The notes under the pieces were generated by a model. It had not been told where the DNA came from and made no database searches. It saw only the letters and a list, made by a program, of their open reading frames with translations. The position numbers and the translations under genes were made by a program. A stretch of 64,000 nucleotides of DNA from Deinococcus planocerae (GTDB taxonomy: Bacteria > Deinococcota > Deinococci > Deinococcales > Deinococcaceae): the NCBI RefSeq assembly GCF_002869765.1, contig NZ_PNOR01000024.1, positions 7,469 to 71,468 of the forward strand. The letters are read 5' to 3'. Below, piece by piece: positions 1 through 9,630 of the stretch; within the stretch, counting starts at the first letter, position 1, and every line of letters begins with the position of its first letter.

Positions 1-145
1 GGTTCATCACCCGGTCGCCGTCGAGGCCCTGAGCGCTCACCTGGACGCGGCCCGGCACCGGGTGCTTGCGGATGCCCGTGACCACCGTGCGGTGGCCGAC
101 CTGGGCGGCGGTGGGCTGGCCGACGTTCACGCTGAGGACCTTCAC
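1..145 (-). CDS. MOSC domain protein (N-terminal part, runs off the window)
   Basis: The reverse strand from a GTG at 145 reads [10 protein letters not shown], then later TGIRKHPV and LDGDR, which matches the start of YiiM-type MOSC proteins (molybdenum-cofactor sulfurase C-terminal domain, usually binding Mo-cofactor or sulfur carriers). Only 48 residues are present, so the catalytic cysteine cannot be checked. The GTG overlaps the stop codon of a 12-residue leaderless mini-ORF (GTGA overlap), which supports this start. It is transcribed away from the PLD-like gene at 276, with both promoters in a short shared region. The family call is firm; the substrate is unknown. Confidence 0.8.
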   Translation of the reverse strand, partial: MKVLSVNVGQPTAAQVGHRTVVTGIRKHPVPGRVQVSAQGLDGDRVMN

Positions 146-180
146 GCGGGCCGCCCCGCCCGGAGGGTGCTGTGGCTCAT
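142..180 (-). CDS. Leaderless mini-ORF (12 aa) overlapping the MOSC start
   Basis: ATG at 180 lies 5 bases after a TAGCCT hexamer and encodes [12 protein letters not shown] followed by TGA, whose bases overlap the GTG of the MOSC gene. It is probably the true first codon of a leaderless mRNA, with the MOSC gene read by termination-reinitiation. The peptide has no recognisable function. Confidence 0.5.
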   Translation of the reverse strand: MSHSTLRAGRPA

Positions 181-185
181 GCCGC

Positions 186-191
186 AGGCTA
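186..191 (-). promoter_or_regulatory. -10 box TAGCCT of leaderless transcript (MOSC side)
   Basis: TAGCCT on the minus strand, 5 bases before the ATG of the mini-ORF. No Shine-Dalgarno can fit in this gap. Confidence 0.6.
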
Positions 192-263
192 GCAGCCGGG
201 GTGGGGGAGGGGGACCCCCGCCGAGTGTGCCCGCCTTCTCCCCCCGGGGGGCGGGGCGGGGGG

Positions 264-269
264 TAGCCT
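264..269 (+). promoter_or_regulatory. -10 box TAGCCT of leaderless PLD-like gene
   Basis: TAGCCT ends 6 bases before the GTG at 276, so transcription should begin at or next to the start codon. Confidence 0.65.
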
Positions 270-275
270 GCGACC

Positions 276-1859
276 GTGCTCGCCCTCCTCCTTTCCCGCC
301 CGCTCGCCTGGGTGCTGGTCCTCCTGACGCTGCTCGCGGGTCCGAGGTCGGAAGCGGGCCGGGCCGTCTTCCCGGCGGGCTTCGAGGTCGCGCGCGGCGC
401 CCTGCCCCGGCCCGACCTCGCCCCGCTCGACGGGCTCGGCCTGAACGCCTGCCCGCCGCCCGACTCCCCCCTCGCCCGCCTGCTGCATCGCCGGACGCGG
501 GGGCAGGGGGCCGCCCTGAGCTGCGGCAACCGGGTGGAGGGGCTGCTGCACTTCCCGAACGCCGAGCCCGCCTACAGTGCCCAGCCGCGCCGCCCGGAGG
601 GGGCCTTCGGGCTGCTGGAGGACAGGGTGCGGGGAACGCGCCGCGAACTCCTGATCGCCAACATGCTCTGGGACGACGGCCCGGACGCGCCGGGGGCGGG
701 CCTCGCGCGGGCCGTCGCCGACTTGCGCCGCGACCTCGCCGCGCACCCGGAGCGCCACCCGCAAGGGCTCACGGTCCGGATCATGCTCGGCAACTCCATC
801 CGCCTCGGCGACCTCCTCGACCCGACCGCCAACGCCTACCACGCCGCGCGGCACCTGCTCGAAGCGGGGGTGCCCCTCAGCGGCGACACGCTGCCCGGCT
901 GGCGGCTGGAACTCGCCAACTACACGTACGCCCTGCCCCACAGCCACGTCAAGCTGATCGTGCAAGACGGCGAGGCGGTGCTCACGGGGGGCTTCAACGT
1001 CAGTCTCTTCCACGTTCCGGCGCAGACCCCGGGCGGCCAGGGGCTCGCCGACCTCGGCCTGTGGGTGCGCGGCCCCGTCGCCCGGCACGCGGTCGCTACC
1101 TTCCGCGACGGCTGGCTCCTGAGCCGGGGGCTGACCTGCCACGCCCACCCCACCCCGGGGACGCTGCGCCGGGACTGCTCCTTCACGCGGCCCACCTCCC
1201 CGTGGCCGCTGGTCTGGACGCGCCCCGCTCCCGCCGCCGGGAGTGCCCGCGTGTATGGCCTGTACCGCCGCAGCGGCTACGCGGACGCCGACGACGCGGT
1301 GACCGCCCTGTTCGGCGCGGCGCGGACGAGCATCGACGTGATGCAGTCGCAGGTGAGCGGCACCCTGGGCTGCGTGGGGCGGCTCTCCGACCCCGGCGGG
1401 TGCCCGCCCGCCCTCCAGCTCCCGGTGTGGCGGGCCGCCGTCCGGGCCGTGCGCGAGCGCGGGGTGCGGCTGCGGCTCCTCCTCGACTACGACCCTCTCC
1501 TCCAGGCCGAGACGCTCGCCCTGCTGCGCGGCCTGCGGGCCGAACTCGCGCCCCTGGGCCTCGCCGACCACGTGCAGGCCCGCTGGTACGGCCCGGCGGG
1601 GGGAGTGCACACCAAGGCCGCCCTGATCGACGGGGAGCTGCTCACGGTGGGGAGCCAGAACCTCCACCACTCGGCCTTCGGGCCCCTGGGCCTGGGCGAG
1701 TACACCCTCGCCACGAACGACCCCGGGGCCAGAGGCGAGTTCGGGCGGATGTTCGCCTTCGAGTGGGCGCGTGCCCAGGCCATCCACGCGCCGTGGTGGC
1801 TCCCCGCCGACACGACGGGGAAGCCGCCCCGGGTGGAGCGGGGGAACCACCGGGAGTGA
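276..1859 (+). CDS. Secreted phospholipase D-like protein (two HKD motifs)
   Basis: A 527-residue protein with a hydrophobic N-terminal segment (residues 1-27), so probably exported or anchored. Two phospholipase D motifs are intact: HVKLIVQD (H224, K226, D231) followed by a GGFN, and HTKAALID (H445, K447, D452) followed by GSQN. PLD-family enzymes use the two HKD halves as one active site to cleave or transfer phosphodiesters; lipid, cardiolipin or nucleic-acid substrates cannot be distinguished here. The GTG start follows a TAGCCT box by 6 bases. A paralogue of the same length and architecture lies on the other strand at 60192-61754. It is divergent from the MOSC gene and not clearly in an operon with the next gene. 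Confidence 0.88.
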   Translation: MLALLLSRPLAWVLVLLTLLAGPRSEAGRAVFPAGFEVARGALPRPDLAPLDGLGLNACPPPDSPLARLLHRRTRGQGAALSCGNRVEGLLHFPNAEPAYSAQPRRPEGAFGLLEDRVRGTRRELLIANMLWDDGPDAPGAGLARAVADLRRDLAAHPERHPQGLTVRIMLGNSIRLGDLLDPTANAYHAARHLLEAGVPLSGDTLPGWRLELANYTYALPHSHVKLIVQDGEAVLTGGFNVSLFHVPAQTPGGQGLADLGLWVRGPVARHAVATFRDGWLLSRGLTCHAHPTPGTLRRDCSFTRPTSPWPLVWTRPAPAAGSARVYGLYRRSGYADADDAVTALFGAARTSIDVMQSQVSGTLGCVGRLSDPGGCPPALQLPVWRAAVRAVRERGVRLRLLLDYDPLLQAETLALLRGLRAELAPLGLADHVQARWYGPAGGVHTKAALIDGELLTVGSQNLHHSAFGPLGLGEYTLATNDPGARGEFGRMFAFEWARAQAIHAPWWLPADTTGKPPRVERGNHRE

Positions 1860-1925
1860 GGGGGCCCCGCCCCCCGCGTAACGCTGCCCCCCGTCCGCCG
1901 CGCGCCGCTGTGCTGCAATACGGGG

Positions 1926-2354
1926 GTGAGTCCCCAGGCCCGCCGCGACGCTTCCCCCTTCGACCCCGCCCTCGCCGCGGCGGGCCGCACGCCCACGCTG
2001 GTGGTGCTCGCCGGGCTCTTCATGCTGGCGACCACGCCCTTCCTCGGGCGGCTCCTGCAAGGCCAGACGGACAACCTCGCGCGCAACGTGCTCTACGCCG
2101 CCGCGACCGCCGTGCTGCTGGGGCAGGTGTGGCGCGGCAGCGTGTGGGCGTGGCGGCTGACCGTGGGCCTGAGCGTCCTCGCGGGCCTGCTCGTCTTCGT
2201 GGTGGGGATGCTCGCGGGCGTGAGCAACTGGCAGGGCTGGGTGGTGAGCCTCGCGGGGCTGGGCTTCCTGCTGCTGGGCACGTGCCTCGTCGGCGTCTCC
2301 AGCATCCGCGCCTTCCTCGACTCGCGCTGGTCACGCCGGGGGGGCCGCGCGTGA
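1926..2354 (+). CDS. Small four-helix membrane protein of unknown function
   Basis: A 142-residue protein with a GTG start. Four hydrophobic segments are visible (roughly residues 23-43, 53-70, 78-96, 101-125), with a short polar N-terminus and a basic C-terminus ending SRRGGRA. I do not recognise a family. Its stop overlaps the GTG of the RNHCP gene (GTGA), so the two are probably translationally coupled. No TANNNT box sits at the usual distance upstream and no clear Shine-Dalgarno is seen, so the start is less certain than for its neighbours. Confidence 0.7.
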   Translation: MSPQARRDASPFDPALAAAGRTPTLVVLAGLFMLATTPFLGRLLQGQTDNLARNVLYAAATAVLLGQVWRGSVWAWRLTVGLSVLAGLLVFVVGMLAGVSNWQGWVVSLAGLGFLLLGTCLVGVSSIRAFLDSRWSRRGGRA

Positions 2355-2692
2355 CCGCCCCGCGGCGCTTCACCGTGCAGGGCACCAACAACGCCTTCAC
2401 CTGCGTCCACTGCGGGGCGGAGGTCCGGCCCCTGGAGAACGGCTCGGTGCGCAACCACTGCCCGGTGTGCCTGTATTCGCTGCACGTGGACGTGCGGCCC
2501 GGCGACCGGGCGAACGGCTGCCGGGGGCCGATGCGGCCCGTCGGGGTGGAGCACAGCGGCAAGAAGGGCTGGGTGATCCTCTACCGCTGCGAGACGTGCG
2601 GCGGGGAGGGCCGGAACCGGGCGGCCCTCGACGACCCCCGGCAGCCCGACGACTGGAACGCGCTGATCAATCTCAGCGGGCGGCAGAGCTGA
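2351..2692 (+). CDS. RNHCP domain protein (zinc-ribbon-like)
   Basis: A 113-residue protein beginning [18 protein letters not shown]. It contains FTCVHCGAEV, the diagnostic RNHCPVC, and YRCETCGGEG: three CxxC pairs arranged like a zinc-binding domain, as in the RNHCP family (named for the motif). The family's function is not known to me; a nucleic-acid-binding role is only a guess from the zinc-ribbon pattern. The GTG overlaps the stop of the preceding membrane-protein gene by four bases, which fixes the start. It is convergent with the binding-protein gene at 2731, with an 18-base perfect palindrome between them. Confidence 0.85.
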   Translation: MTAPRRFTVQGTNNAFTCVHCGAEVRPLENGSVRNHCPVCLYSLHVDVRPGDRANGCRGPMRPVGVEHSGKKGWVILYRCETCGGEGRNRAALDDPRQPDDWNALINLSGRQS

Positions 2693-2712
2693 CTTGGCAG
2701 GGCTGACCCGGC

Positions 2713-2730
2713 GGGGCCGGGCCCGGCCCC
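2713..2730. terminator. GC-rich perfect palindrome between convergent genes
   Basis: An 18-base perfect palindrome (GGGGCCGGGCCCGGCCCC) separates the RNHCP gene from the convergent binding-protein gene. No T-run follows, so it may act as a bidirectional RNA hairpin or a weak terminator. Confidence 0.4.
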
Positions 2731-3507
2731 TCAGCTTTTGCAGCGCACGTCCTTGCCGAAGTACTTCTGGCTCAGCGCCGCGTAGGCGCCGCCCTGCATG
2801 ACGCGGCCCAGGCCCGCGTTCAGGGCGAGGCGGGTGGAGTCGTTGTCCTCGCGCAGCATGATCCCGGTGGGCACGCTCCACAGCTCCGGGCCGAGGTGGA
2901 TGTTCGCCTTGGGGAAGGTCTTTTTCAGGCCGGGCTCCATGACGCTGTAGACGAAGGTGGCGTCCACCGCACGCGAGAGCACGGCGAACATCAGGTCGTT
3001 CGAGGTGGCGTAGACGTTCACGCGCTTCTCGAAGGGGAGTTTTTGCGCGTACGCCTGCATGATCGACCCGGCGCTCACGCCGATGGTCTTGCCCACGAGG
3101 TCGGTGTGTCTGTTCAGCCGGGGGTCGAGCGACAGCAGCGACACGCCCGCGCAGGCGGTCGGCGCTGTGAAGTCCGTCCTGTTCTCGCGGGTGCGGGTGA
3201 TGCCCAGGGCGCTGATCGCCACGTCGGCCCGGTCCTCCTGGAGGCGGGTCAGCAGCCCGTCGATGGGCACGGTCTCGAAGCTCACGCGCACGCCGAGGTC
3301 GGCGGCGAGCAGCCGCACGAGGTCGACCTCGAACCCCGCATACTGCCCGGCGTTGTCGAGGGTAAAGGAGGGAATGTCGCCCGGCGTCGCCACCCGCAGC
3401 ACGCCCGCCGCCCGAATCTCGGGGAGCGTGCGCGCCCCGGCGTGCGGGGAGGCGAGGAGGGCGAGCAGGGCGACGGTCAGGGCCAGGGGAGAGCGGCGGG
3501 TCGGCAT
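2731..3507 (-). CDS. Amino-acid ABC transporter substrate-binding protein (SBP family 3)
   Basis: A 258-residue protein with a signal peptide (residues 1-25, hydrophobic LTVALLALLASPHAGA). The mature part opens LPEIRAAGVLRVATPGDIP and has GFEVDLVRLLAADLGV and VGKTIGVSAGS, the standard layout of the type-3 periplasmic binding fold for polar amino acids. Usual family length is 250-280. A purine-rich GAAAGGAC lies upstream of the ATG. No permease or ATPase is adjacent, so it is an orphan binding protein or works with a transporter elsewhere. The ligand is not predictable; a sensor role cannot be excluded. Confidence 0.88.
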   Translation of the reverse strand: MPTRRSPLALTVALLALLASPHAGARTLPEIRAAGVLRVATPGDIPSFTLDNAGQYAGFEVDLVRLLAADLGVRVSFETVPIDGLLTRLQEDRADVAISALGITRTRENRTDFTAPTACAGVSLLSLDPRLNRHTDLVGKTIGVSAGSIMQAYAQKLPFEKRVNVYATSNDLMFAVLSRAVDATFVYSVMEPGLKKTFPKANIHLGPELWSVPTGIMLREDNDSTRLALNAGLGRVMQGGAYAALSQKYFGKDVRCKS

Positions 3508-3668
3508 GGGCGGGGTCCTTTCGGGGAGGAGGCGTGCGGGGAAACGTTCACGGCAGCTTAAGAGAAGGGTTCTGTCAGACCCATGACACCCACGTTGTTA
3601 AAGGGAGGCGCCCTCCGGCCCCCGTCGCCCGGCAGGATGGGGGAGGCGGGGTCGCCGGGACAGGTTGC

Positions 3669-3674
3669 TATGCT
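3669..3674 (+). promoter_or_regulatory. -10 box TATGCT of leaderless transcript
   Basis: TATGCT ends 7 bases before the ATG at 3682; it heads the small membrane protein-MBL hydrolase-purD run. Confidence 0.6.
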
Positions 3675-3681
3675 GCCGGGC

Positions 3682-3855
3682 ATGGTGCTCTGGCTGGTCG
3701 TGCTGTTCACCCTCCTGAGCGCGAGCCTGATCCTCGCGCTGACCCTCGGTCCGCTCAAGGCGGCGGCGAACGTCCGGGTGATCCGGCTCTTCGCGGCGGT
3801 GCAGTACGCGGCGGCCCTCCTGCTGGCGGGCGCCCGCCTGACGGGGCAGGCGTGA
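3682..3855 (+). CDS. Small two-helix membrane protein (57 aa)
   Basis: MVLWLVVLFTLLSASLILAL starts a 57-residue protein with two hydrophobic segments (about 1-21 and 37-51). The ATG at 3682 is chosen over the in-frame ATG at 3670 because the latter lies inside the TATGCT -10 box. The stop overlaps the GTG of the MBL-fold gene, so the two are coupled. Function unknown. Confidence 0.65.
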   Translation: MVLWLVVLFTLLSASLILALTLGPLKAAANVRVIRLFAAVQYAAALLLAGARLTGQA

Positions 3856-4783
3856 CGGCCCCGGACGCGGCGGTGCGCACCCTCGACCTGCACTTCCAGG
3901 GGGTGCCCGGCGTGATCGCCGCCTCGGTCTTTGAGACCGGGGACGGCCTCGCCGTCGTGGACGTGGGGCCGGGAAGCACCCTGCCGGAGCTGGAATCGGG
4001 CCTCGCCTCCCTGGGCGCCTCCCTCGCGGACGTGCGGCACGTCTTTCTGACCCACATCCACCTCGACCACGCCGGGGCGACAGGGACGATTCTGGACCGG
4101 GTGCCCGGCGCGCGGGCCTACGTCCACGAGCGCGGGGCGGCGCACCTCTCCCGACCGGGGCGGCTGCTCGCCAGCGCGGCCCAGATCTACGGGGGCGAGA
4201 TGGACCGCCTGTGGGGCGAGATGCGGCCCGTGGAGCCCGGGCGCCTGACCGTCCTCGCGGGCGGCGAGACGCTGCGGGTCGGGAGGCTGGAGGTGCGCCC
4301 GCTGTATACACCGGGCCACGCCGTCCACCACCTCGCCTACCACGCCGGGGACGACCTCTTCGTGGGGGACGTGGGCGGCATCCGGCTCTCGGAGCGGCAG
4401 ACCCCGCGCGCCCCCACCCCACCGCCCGACATCGACCTTCCGGCGTGGCGGGAAAGCGTCGCCGCCCTGCGGGGGCTGGGCGCCCGCACCCTGCACCTCG
4501 CCCACTTCGGCGCGTCCCCCGACTCGGCGGATCACTGGGACGGCCTGCTCGCCTCCCTGGACGTGGACGCCGCCCGGGTCCGCGAGGGGCTGGAGCGCGG
4601 CCAGGACGCGGAGGAACTCACCGGGGCCTTCACCCGCGCCCTGCTGGACGAGCTGCGGGGGCAAGACCCCGAGCTGCCGGGGCGCTACGAGTTCGCCTGC
4701 CCCCCCTGGATGAGCGTGCAGGGGCTGGTGCGCTACTGGACTCGGGCGGCGGCGCGGGGCCGGGCCACGGGAGACGGGGGCTG

Positions 4784-4784
<1 letters not shown>
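3852..4784 (+). CDS. Metallo-beta-lactamase-fold hydrolase
   Basis: A 310-residue protein with the metal-binding motif THIHLDH (H68, H70, D72, H73), a later YTPGHAVHH with the third-site histidine, and GDVGGIRL supplying the bridging aspartate. This is the glyoxalase II/MBL fold, which hydrolyses thioesters, lactones or phosphodiesters using two metals. A C-terminal alpha-helical part (residues ~215-300), with LHLAHFG contributing another histidine, resembles the substrate-binding extension of these hydrolases. The GTG start overlaps the stop of the 57-residue membrane protein, and its own stop overlaps the purD ATG (TGATG), so three genes form one unit. Substrate unknown. Confidence 0.88.
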
Positions 4785-6033
<1,249 letters not shown>

Positions 6034-6037
<4 letters not shown>

Positions 6038-6063
6038 CCCCTGCCCACCTCACGCGCTAGCAT
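6034..6063 (+). promoter_or_regulatory. Sigma70-type promoter of tRNA-Leu
   Basis: TTGACC (6034-6039), 18-base spacer, TAGCAT (6058-6063). The -35 box contains the purD stop codon. The tRNA-Val gene has the same two hexamers with a 17-base spacer. Confidence 0.7.
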
Positions 6064-6090
6064 CCGCCTGCCCCGGACGCCGGGGTGAGG

Positions 6091-6173
<83 letters not shown>

Positions 6174-6188
6174 GCACAGCGGCACTGG

Positions 6189-6211
6189 CCCCTGCCCCGG
6201 CAGGGGTTTTT
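6189..6211 (+). terminator. Intrinsic terminator after tRNA-Leu
   Basis: Stem CCCCTGCC/GGCAGGGG followed by five T. The end of the T-run is also the start of the secG -35 box. Confidence 0.85.
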
Positions 6212-6238
6212 GCTTGCGCGGAGGCTACCTGCTAGAGT
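6210..6238 (+). promoter_or_regulatory. Promoter of secG
   Basis: TTGCTT (6210-6215), exactly 17 bases, TAGAGT (6233-6238). It begins in the T-tract of the tRNA terminator. Confidence 0.65.
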
Positions 6239-6304
6239 CGCTTCAGCAACGGCTGGCCGGAGGTCCCGAGGGACCGATCTCCCAGCCCTTCCCCGAGGTA
6301 ACCC

Positions 6305-6529
6305 ATGATCCTGACCCTCTTCATCATCCTCTTCGCCCTCGTGTGCGTGGGGCTCGTGTTCTTCGTGCTCCTTCAGGTGCCCAAGCAGGCGGGTCTCTCG
6401 GCCAGCATGGCCTCCGGCGGCTCGCTGCTCGGCGGGCGCGGGGTCGAGGGCGGCCTGATCCGCACCACCAGCGTGCTCGGCGGGTTGTTCATGCTGCTCG
6501 CCCTCCTGATCGGCGTCGTCTCGCGCTGA
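6305..6529 (+). CDS. secG: Preprotein translocase subunit SecG
   Basis: A 74-residue protein with two membrane helices (residues ~1-22 and ~56-72) separated by a Gly/Ser loop containing SASMASGGSLLGGRG, which matches the SecG family in size, topology and loop. SecG associates with SecYE in the inner membrane and assists protein export. An AGGTAA Shine-Dalgarno lies 3-9 bases before the ATG, so unlike many neighbours this is a leadered mRNA with its own promoter at 6210. Confidence 0.93.
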   Translation: MILTLFIILFALVCVGLVFFVLLQVPKQAGLSASMASGGSLLGGRGVEGGLIRTTSVLGGLFMLLALLIGVVSR

Positions 6530-6542
6530 ACGCCTCCCGAGG

Positions 6543-6576
6543 GGCCGCCGTTCCCAGTCCTGGGGCGGCGGTTTGC
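6543..6576 (+). terminator. Likely terminator after secG
   Basis: CCGCC and CCCAG arms pair with CTGGG and GGCGG around a short loop; only TTT follows, so the U-tract is weak. Confidence 0.55.
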
Positions 6577-6666
6577 CGTTGGGTGGCCGTGGACCTTCCG
6601 CTCGGGATTGCAACTTGTTTCGCTGATAAATAAGTAACAATCTTCACCCGAACGTAAGGGTTCCTC

Positions 6667-6695
6667 TTGACCTCTTTGGAGTCGGTTCATATATT
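6667..6695 (+). promoter_or_regulatory. Near-consensus promoter of the peptide ABC importer
   Basis: TTGACC (6667-6672), 17-base spacer, TATATT (6690-6695). This is the best sigma70-like promoter in the window. The preceding 60 bases are AT-rich and include a GAAC(N6)GTTC inverted repeat (6651-6664) that could bind a regulator. Confidence 0.8.
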
Positions 6696-6797
6696 GGCGG
6701 CGCTGGAATCCATCTCATCTGTGTCCATCGTCGCCCGGCGTTTGCCGGGGAGGCGCCCGTATCCTGATCCCCAGTCCCGAGCCTCAGGAGGCTTCCT

Positions 6798-8549
6798 ATG
6801 AAGAGAGCAATGTTCGTTGCCCTGGCGATGACCCTCGGGTCGGCTGTCGCGGCCCCCTTCGTGTACCCGGCAGCGTGGACGGCGGAGCAGAACACCGCGA
6901 ACAAGCGCGGCGGCGAGTTCCGCAACTACACCATCTCGGACTTCAAGAGCATCAACCCCTTCACCGACGCCGAGGCGGTCAGCATCCCCGGCACGCTGGA
7001 GGCGGGTGCGGGGCTGTTCATCCAGGACCCCCGCAACGACGAGCTGATTCCCTACATGGCCGAGGGCGCCCCGGTGGTCAGCAACGGCGGTCGGCGCTTC
7101 GTGGTCAAGATTCGTCCCGGGATGAAGTTCAGCGACGGTCAGGCGATCACCGCCGACGACTGGATCACCACCTACCGCATCCACACCGACGACAAGGTGG
7201 GCAGCAACTCCTACGACAACTTCTTCCTGAGCAAGAAACCCATCACCGTTCGGAAGATCGACAACTCCACCCTCCAGTTCGACTTCCCGCAGCCCAGTGC
7301 CAAGGCCCTCGTCCTGATGAGTTACACGCCCTGGCCCGACCACATCTTCGGGGCGGCCTACCGCTCGGGCGGCGCGGAAGCGGTCAAGCGGCTGTGGACG
7401 CTCGGCACGCCTGCCAACCAGATCGTCTCGCCGGGCATGTGGACCCTGGAGAGCTACCAGGCGGGCGAGCGCACGGTTCTGAAGAAGAACCCCTACTGGG
7501 GCGAGTGGAACAAGGACAGCCGCGGCCAGGCGCTGCCGTACCTCGACCGCTACTCGTACCGGGTGACCACGGACCTCAACGCCGCGCTCGCCGCGTACCT
7601 GGCCGGGCAGATCGATACCTTCGCCCCGCGCAACGCCGACGACCTCGCGCAGATCAAGCGGGCCATCGACGGGGGCAACCTCAAGGCGACCTTGCTGCCC
7701 AACGTGAGCCCGCAGGCCCAGAGCCAGTGGATCACCTTCAACTGGAACAAGGCGTCCGATCCCGACAAGCAGCGCCTCTTCCGTGACGTGCGCTTCCGGC
7801 GCGCGATGAGCCACATCGCCAACCGTCAGGCGATGGTGCAGCTCGCGCTGGGCGGCCTGGGCAGCGAGAACTACTACTCGGTCTACCCGATCTTCAAGAA
7901 TTACATCAGCGACGCCGCGCCCAAGTACCGCTACGACCTCGCGCAGGCGACCCGGCTGCTCTCGCAGATCGGGTACACCCGCAAGAACGCCCAGGGCTAC
8001 CTCGTCAACAACGCGGGCAAGGTGCTGGAGTTCAATCTCTCGACGAACGCGGGCAACACCGTGCGCGAGCAGCTCGGGCGCATCTTCGCGGACGAGGCGA
8101 AGAAGGTCGGCGTCAAGGTGAACTTCACGCCCATCGACTTCAACAACCTCGTGGGGCAGCTCACCGCCAAGGGCGAGAATCGGCCCTTCGACGCGATCTT
8201 GCTCGGTCTCTCGGGCGGCGACAACATCTGGCCCTTCGGTCAGAACACGGTCCCCTGCGGCGGCAACCTGCACTCGTACAACAATCCCACCAACGGCGCC
8301 TGCCTGACCCCGCAGGAGTCTTTGATGACCAAGCTGTACTACCAGGGCGACGCCACCCTTAACGTGGCCCAGCGCCGCAACATCGGGGCGCAGCTTCTGA
8401 AGGCCGAGGCCGAGCTTCAGCCGGTGATCTACCTCGTGGGCGGGAACTTCCACGTGACCTTCAACGAGCGCCTGGGCGGCGAGCACCCGCGCGAGCTGAT
8501 GGACGCCTACTACGGCGCGCGCAACATCGCCCTGACGTTCATCAAGTAA
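6798..8549 (+). CDS. Peptide ABC transporter substrate-binding protein (SBP family 5)
   Basis: A 583-residue protein with a signal peptide (residues ~1-18, ALAMTLGSAVAA). The mature part begins GGEFRNYTISDFKSINPF and includes YMAEGAPVVSNGGRRFVVKIRPGMKFSDGQ, split here as the family-5 signature FxLRxGxKFSDG, with the second lobe containing RDVRFRRAMSHIANRQA. These proteins capture oligopeptides, dipeptides or nickel complexes outside the membrane. AGGAGG sits 7 bases before the ATG. It is first of a five-gene cluster of peptide importer genes running to 12954; a stable hairpin just downstream may keep its mRNA level above that of the permeases. The exact ligand is unknown. Confidence 0.93.
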   Translation: MKRAMFVALAMTLGSAVAAPFVYPAAWTAEQNTANKRGGEFRNYTISDFKSINPFTDAEAVSIPGTLEAGAGLFIQDPRNDELIPYMAEGAPVVSNGGRRFVVKIRPGMKFSDGQAITADDWITTYRIHTDDKVGSNSYDNFFLSKKPITVRKIDNSTLQFDFPQPSAKALVLMSYTPWPDHIFGAAYRSGGAEAVKRLWTLGTPANQIVSPGMWTLESYQAGERTVLKKNPYWGEWNKDSRGQALPYLDRYSYRVTTDLNAALAAYLAGQIDTFAPRNADDLAQIKRAIDGGNLKATLLPNVSPQAQSQWITFNWNKASDPDKQRLFRDVRFRRAMSHIANRQAMVQLALGGLGSENYYSVYPIFKNYISDAAPKYRYDLAQATRLLSQIGYTRKNAQGYLVNNAGKVLEFNLSTNAGNTVREQLGRIFADEAKKVGVKVNFTPIDFNNLVGQLTAKGENRPFDAILLGLSGGDNIWPFGQNTVPCGGNLHSYNNPTNGACLTPQESLMTKLYYQGDATLNVAQRRNIGAQLLKAEAELQPVIYLVGGNFHVTFNERLGGEHPRELMDAYYGARNIALTFIK

Positions 8550-8556
8550 TCAGGCC

Positions 8557-8580
8557 GCCACCACGGCCCCCGGGGGTGGC
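8557..8580 (+). other. Intergenic hairpin between binding-protein and permease genes
   Basis: GCCACC(AC)GGCCCC/CGGGGGTGGC forms a GC-rich hairpin with no T-run. Such hairpins commonly stabilise the upstream binding-protein mRNA relative to the permease part of an operon; that role is inference. Confidence 0.5.
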
Positions 8581-8637
8581 TCGCGCGAGCGGGCTGCCCC
8601 TACTGCGTGACCCCCCACGGCATCAACAGGAGCCCCG

Positions 8638-9618
8638 ATGATTCCATTCCTCCTGCGGCGGGCCCTTCAGGCGATCCCGACCCTGCTGCTCGCCAGCGTC
8701 CTGATCTTTTTCGTGATCTCGCTCGCCCCCGGCGACTTTCTGACCCCCGCCAAGCTCAACCCCAACATCAGCCCCGAGCAGATCGCCAACCTCGAGCGCA
8801 GCTTCGGCCTCGACCGGCCCGTCTGGCAGCAGTATTTCCTGTGGCTGGGCAACATGCTGCGCGGGGACTTCGGGCTGTCTTTCCAGTACCAGCAGCCTGT
8901 GCTGGGCGTGATCTGGCCGCGCATCGTGAACTCGCTGTGGCTGGTGCTGCTGATCACGGTGATCTTTTACGCGGTGTCCATCCCGCTCGGGGTATTCGGG
9001 GCGGTGCGCCAGAACTCGCTCGGCGACAAGAGCGTCAACGTCGTGCTGTACTTCCTGCTGGGCTTTCCCTCGTTTTTCATCGCGCTGATCGTCTTGTACT
9101 TCATCGTGCAGGCGCGCTTCGCCACGGGGTGGGACATCCCCATCGGCGGGATGCGCAGCGAGAACCACGCCGAGCTGAGCCCCCTCGCGCAGGCGCTCGA
9201 CATCGCGCGGCACCTGATCATCCCCGCGCTGATCCTGGCGATCACGGACGCGGCGGGCCTGACGCGCGTGATCCGCGGCCAGATGCTGGAGGTTATGCGC
9301 TCGGACTACATCCGCACCGCGCGGGCCAAGGGAGTCAGCGAGAGAACGGCGATCTGGAAGCACACCTTCCGCAACGCGATCTTGCCCATCGTGGCGGGGA
9401 TCGGCGGCACGCTGCCGGGGCTGATCGGCGGGGCGGGCTTCATCGAGGTGGTGTTCGCCTACCCCGGAATCACGCCGATGCTCCTGAACGCGATCAATAC
9501 CCAGGACCTCTACCTCATCGCGGGGTTCACCATGATCACGACCGTCTTGCTCATCATCGGCAACGCGATCAGCGACATCCTCCTCGCGGTGGTCGACCCG
9601 CGCGTGTCGGTCTCGTAA
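8638..9618 (+). CDS. Peptide ABC transporter permease (DppB type)
   Basis: A 326-residue inner-membrane protein beginning MIPFLLRRALQAIPTLLLAS, the classic DppB/OppB N-terminus. Six membrane helices are visible, and the EAA loop for ATPase docking is present (SDYIRTARAKGVSERTAIWK). It forms half of the translocation pore with the next gene product. CAGGAG precedes the ATG. It follows the binding-protein gene in the same direction and is 12 bases before the second permease gene. Confidence 0.94.
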   Translation: MIPFLLRRALQAIPTLLLASVLIFFVISLAPGDFLTPAKLNPNISPEQIANLERSFGLDRPVWQQYFLWLGNMLRGDFGLSFQYQQPVLGVIWPRIVNSLWLVLLITVIFYAVSIPLGVFGAVRQNSLGDKSVNVVLYFLLGFPSFFIALIVLYFIVQARFATGWDIPIGGMRSENHAELSPLAQALDIARHLIIPALILAITDAAGLTRVIRGQMLEVMRSDYIRTARAKGVSERTAIWKHTFRNAILPIVAGIGGTLPGLIGGAGFIEVVFAYPGITPMLLNAINTQDLYLIAGFTMITTVLLIIGNAISDILLAVVDPRVSVS

Positions 9619-9630
9619 GGAAGGCTTGCC

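Noticed and set aside
62..2692. 876-codon frame spanning the PLD-like and RNHCP genes
   Set aside because: Only its last 113 codons are real (the RNHCP protein); the rest is the wrong frame of the PLD-like and membrane-protein genes.
6600..6660. RDRM in the AT-rich region before the peptide binding-protein gene
   Set aside because: No 17-base match; only a short GAAC(N6)GTTC inverted repeat is present.
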